From positions 1 through 6,780 of the forward strand of contig QHWL01000168.1 of the NCBI GenBank assembly GCA_003222555.1: a stretch of DNA of 6,780 bases. The letters run 5' to 3'. The notes under the pieces are model-generated. The model was given only the letters and a program-made list of their open reading frames with translations, was not told where the DNA came from and made no database searches. The translations under genes and the position numbers were made by a program. This document shows, piece after piece, positions 5,504-6,780 of this stretch (position 1 is its first letter; each line of letters opens with the position of its first letter). Origin of the DNA: Acidobacteriota bacterium. Lineage in GTDB: Bacteria > Acidobacteriota > Vicinamibacteria > Vicinamibacterales > CAVVIG01.

Positions 5504-6728
5504 GCTGATTGCCCTCGGAGTGACCGGCGGCATCGGCGCCTACAAGGCGGTCGAGGTCGCGCGCGGCTTGCAGAAGCGCGGCCACGAGGTCGTCGCCGTG
5601 ATGACCTCGTCGGCGACGCGATTTGTCGGTGCCATCACCTTCGAGGCGATCACGCAGCGGCGCGTGATCACGGATCAGTTCGAGCCTGGCGCCAATGCCG
5701 ACATCGAGCACATCGCGATCGCGTCGACGATCGATCTGCTGATCATTGCACCCGCCACGGCCAATATCATCGGCAAGATCGCCAACGGCATCTCGGACGA
5801 TTTTCTTTCGACCCTCTACATTGCGACCCGTGCGCCGGTGCTCGTCGCGCCGGCCATGAACACACAGATGTTCGCCCACGAGGCGGTTCGCCGAAATCTC
5901 GACACGCTGGCGGCGCGAGGCGTGCGGTTTGTCGAGCCCGGCGAGGGCTATTTGGCCTGTGGCTGGATCGGCAAAGGACGCCTTGCTGAGCCCGACGATA
6001 TCGTGGCGGCCGCCGAAGCGATGCTTCGACCCGAGGGGCCGTTGCGCGGCCGCCGGGTGCTCGTCACCGCCGGTCCGACTTACGAAGATCTCGATCCGGT
6101 GCGATATCTCGGCAACCGGTCGAGCGGCCGAATGGGTTTTGCCATCGCCAGCGAGGCCGCGAGGCGCGGGGCGGACGTGACCCTCGTGGCAGGTCCGACC
6201 ACGGTCGACCCTCCCCCGGTGAACCAGGTGGTGCGCGTCCGCGGTGCCGAAGAGATGTATCGGGCCGTGCTCTCGCGGGCCGAGCGCATGCAGGTCGTCA
6301 TCATGGCGGCGGCGGTGGCCGATTACGCCCCAGCCGCGCGGGCGCCGCAGAAGGTGCCGAAGGGCGGCGACACGATGACGCTGGTGCTCAAGAAGACACC
6401 CGATATTCTCGCCGAGCTCGGCCAGCGCCGGGTCGCCTCGGGCGACGGTCCGCTGCTCGTCGGTTTCGCAGCCGAAACCGAGGACGTCGTCGCCCGCGCC
6501 ACGGCCAAGCGCGAAGAGAAACACGCCGATCTGATTGTGGCCAACGACGTGTCTCGCGCCGACGCTGGGTGCGGCGTCGAGACAAACGCCGTGACGATCA
6601 TCGGGCGGAACGGCGTCGAGTCGCTGCCGGTTCAGAGCAAGACGCGCATCGCGGCTGCGATCCTCGACCGTTTGGAAAAGCTCCTGTCAGAAAGTCCGGC
6701 TAAAGCCGGACACTACGACAGGTCGTAG
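5502..6728 (+). CDS. coaBC: Bifunctional phosphopantothenoylcysteine decarboxylase / phosphopantothenate-cysteine ligase
   Basis: This 408-residue enzyme carries out two steps of coenzyme A synthesis. The CoaB half joins cysteine to 4'-phosphopantothenate, normally using CTP. The flavin-dependent CoaC half decarboxylates the product to 4'-phosphopantetheine. CoaC covers about 1-180: GVTGGIGAYK at 6-15, active-site His70, PATANIIGKIANG at 84-96, PAMN at 117-120, and Cys153 in LACGWIGKGRLAEP. CoaB covers about 184-395: VLVTAGPTYEDLDPVRYLGN at 186-205, SSGRMG at 207-212, AAAVADYAP at 269-277, LKKTPDIL at 296-303, GFAAET at 321-326, and LIVAND at 344-349. The ATG fits the usual family start but has no Shine-Dalgarno sequence nearby; the preceding bases belong to an octamer repeat. 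The family-like sequence ends near LEKLL (391-395). The last residues, including PAKAGHYDRS, and the TAG stop come from a palindromic repeat. The catalytic machinery appears complete. Confidence 0.95.
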   Translation: MLIALGVTGGIGAYKAVEVARGLQKRGHEVVAVMTSSATRFVGAITFEAITQRRVITDQFEPGANADIEHIAIASTIDLLIIAPATANIIGKIANGISDDFLSTLYIATRAPVLVAPAMNTQMFAHEAVRRNLDTLAARGVRFVEPGEGYLACGWIGKGRLAEPDDIVAAAEAMLRPEGPLRGRRVLVTAGPTYEDLDPVRYLGNRSSGRMGFAIASEAARRGADVTLVAGPTTVDPPPVNQVVRVRGAEEMYRAVLSRAERMQVVIMAAAVADYAPAARAPQKVPKGGDTMTLVLKKTPDILAELGQRRVASGDGPLLVGFAAETEDVVARATAKREEKHADLIVANDVSRADAGCGVETNAVTIIGRNGVESLPVQSKTRIAAAILDRLEKLLSESPAKAGHYDRS

Positions 6729-6732
6729 TGTC
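6694..6732 (+). repeat. Two abutting palindromes (REP-like) spanning the coaBC stop codon
   Basis: The first hairpin is GTCCGGCT (6694-6701) pairing with AGCCGGAC (6704-6711) around AA. The second is GACACTACGAC (6709-6719) pairing with GTCGTAGTGTC (6722-6732) around AG, eleven perfect pairs. They share bases 6709-6711, so both cannot form in full at once. CCTGTC at 6683-6688 can also pair with GACAGG at 6717-6722. There is no U tract after the stem, so intrinsic termination is doubtful. The form resembles repetitive extragenic palindromes; whether it recurs in the genome cannot be seen here. Confidence 0.75.
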
Positions 6733-6762
6733 GTCCTCAGAGCCTGTGAAACAAGGCGACGT

Positions 6763-6780
6763 TTGAACGCAGAGCTCTCT
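6763..6780 (+). CDS. Possible start of the next gene, cut by the window edge
   Basis: A TTG at 6763 is preceded by AAGG (6753-6756) at six bases and stays open to the window end, reading (M)NAELS. In related gene orders a uracil-DNA glycosylase often follows coaBC, but six codons cannot identify the product. The start is a guess based on spacing only. Confidence 0.2.

Noticed and set aside
5487..6524. 345-codon open frame on the minus strand across coaBC
   Set aside because: It is antisense to a fully conserved gene, with no domain motifs in its translation.
6709..6732. Intrinsic terminator after coaBC
   Set aside because: The stem is strong but overlaps the coding end and has no U tract after it; it is better described as a palindromic repeat.
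6746..6766. GTG at 6746 as start of the next gene
   Set aside because: It reaches a stop after six codons.

Overview
This is a GC-rich, almost fully coding bacterial chromosome window with every gene on the + strand. The order lipid ABC exporter, yicC, gmk, rpoZ, coaBC is a common housekeeping arrangement. Together with the extreme GC content and the abundance of small repeats between genes, it suggests Acidobacteriota (possibly a Vicinamibacteria-like lineage). That placement is inference from gene order and style, not from a marker gene.

Layout. Positions 1-1559 hold the 3' part of a gene for nucleotide-sugar enzymes. The C-terminal half of a UDP-glucose 6-dehydrogenase runs without a stop or a start codon into an essentially complete UDP-glucose 4-epimerase, giving an apparent Ugd-GalE fusion. 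Its end overlaps the start of an MsbA-type ABC exporter (1540-3315). A 293-base gap follows. It holds a nine-copy, 9-base G-rich tandem array and a complex copy of a dispersed repeat that runs up to the yicC start codon. YicC (3609-4502) overlaps guanylate kinase (4492-5112). A 155-base gap then carries a simpler copy of the same dispersed repeat, ending just before rpoZ (RNA polymerase omega, 5268-5456). A short octamer repeat separates rpoZ from coaBC (5502-6728). The coaBC 3' end and stop codon lie inside a pair of adjacent palindromes. The last bases may hold the start of another gene.

How the genes fit together. The first two genes look like envelope glycan and lipid work: UDP-glucuronate and UDP-galactose supply, and export of a lipid or lipid-linked substrate. 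The rest are core functions: RNA turnover (YicC), GMP to GDP (Gmk), the RNA polymerase omega subunit, and coenzyme A synthesis (CoaBC). Junctions are of two kinds. galE/msbA and yicC/gmk overlap by 20 and 11 bases, which suggests coupled translation. All the other junctions carry repeats. I see no convincing sigma-70 promoter and no hairpin with a U tract, so the operon limits cannot be set from the sequence.

The points most worth a second look are the Ugd-GalE fusion, the shared repeat placed directly in front of yicC and rpoZ, the octamer repeat lying between a strong Shine-Dalgarno sequence and the coaBC start, and the palindromes that supply the CoaBC tail. I saw no tRNA, rRNA, CRISPR array, transposase or defence gene.
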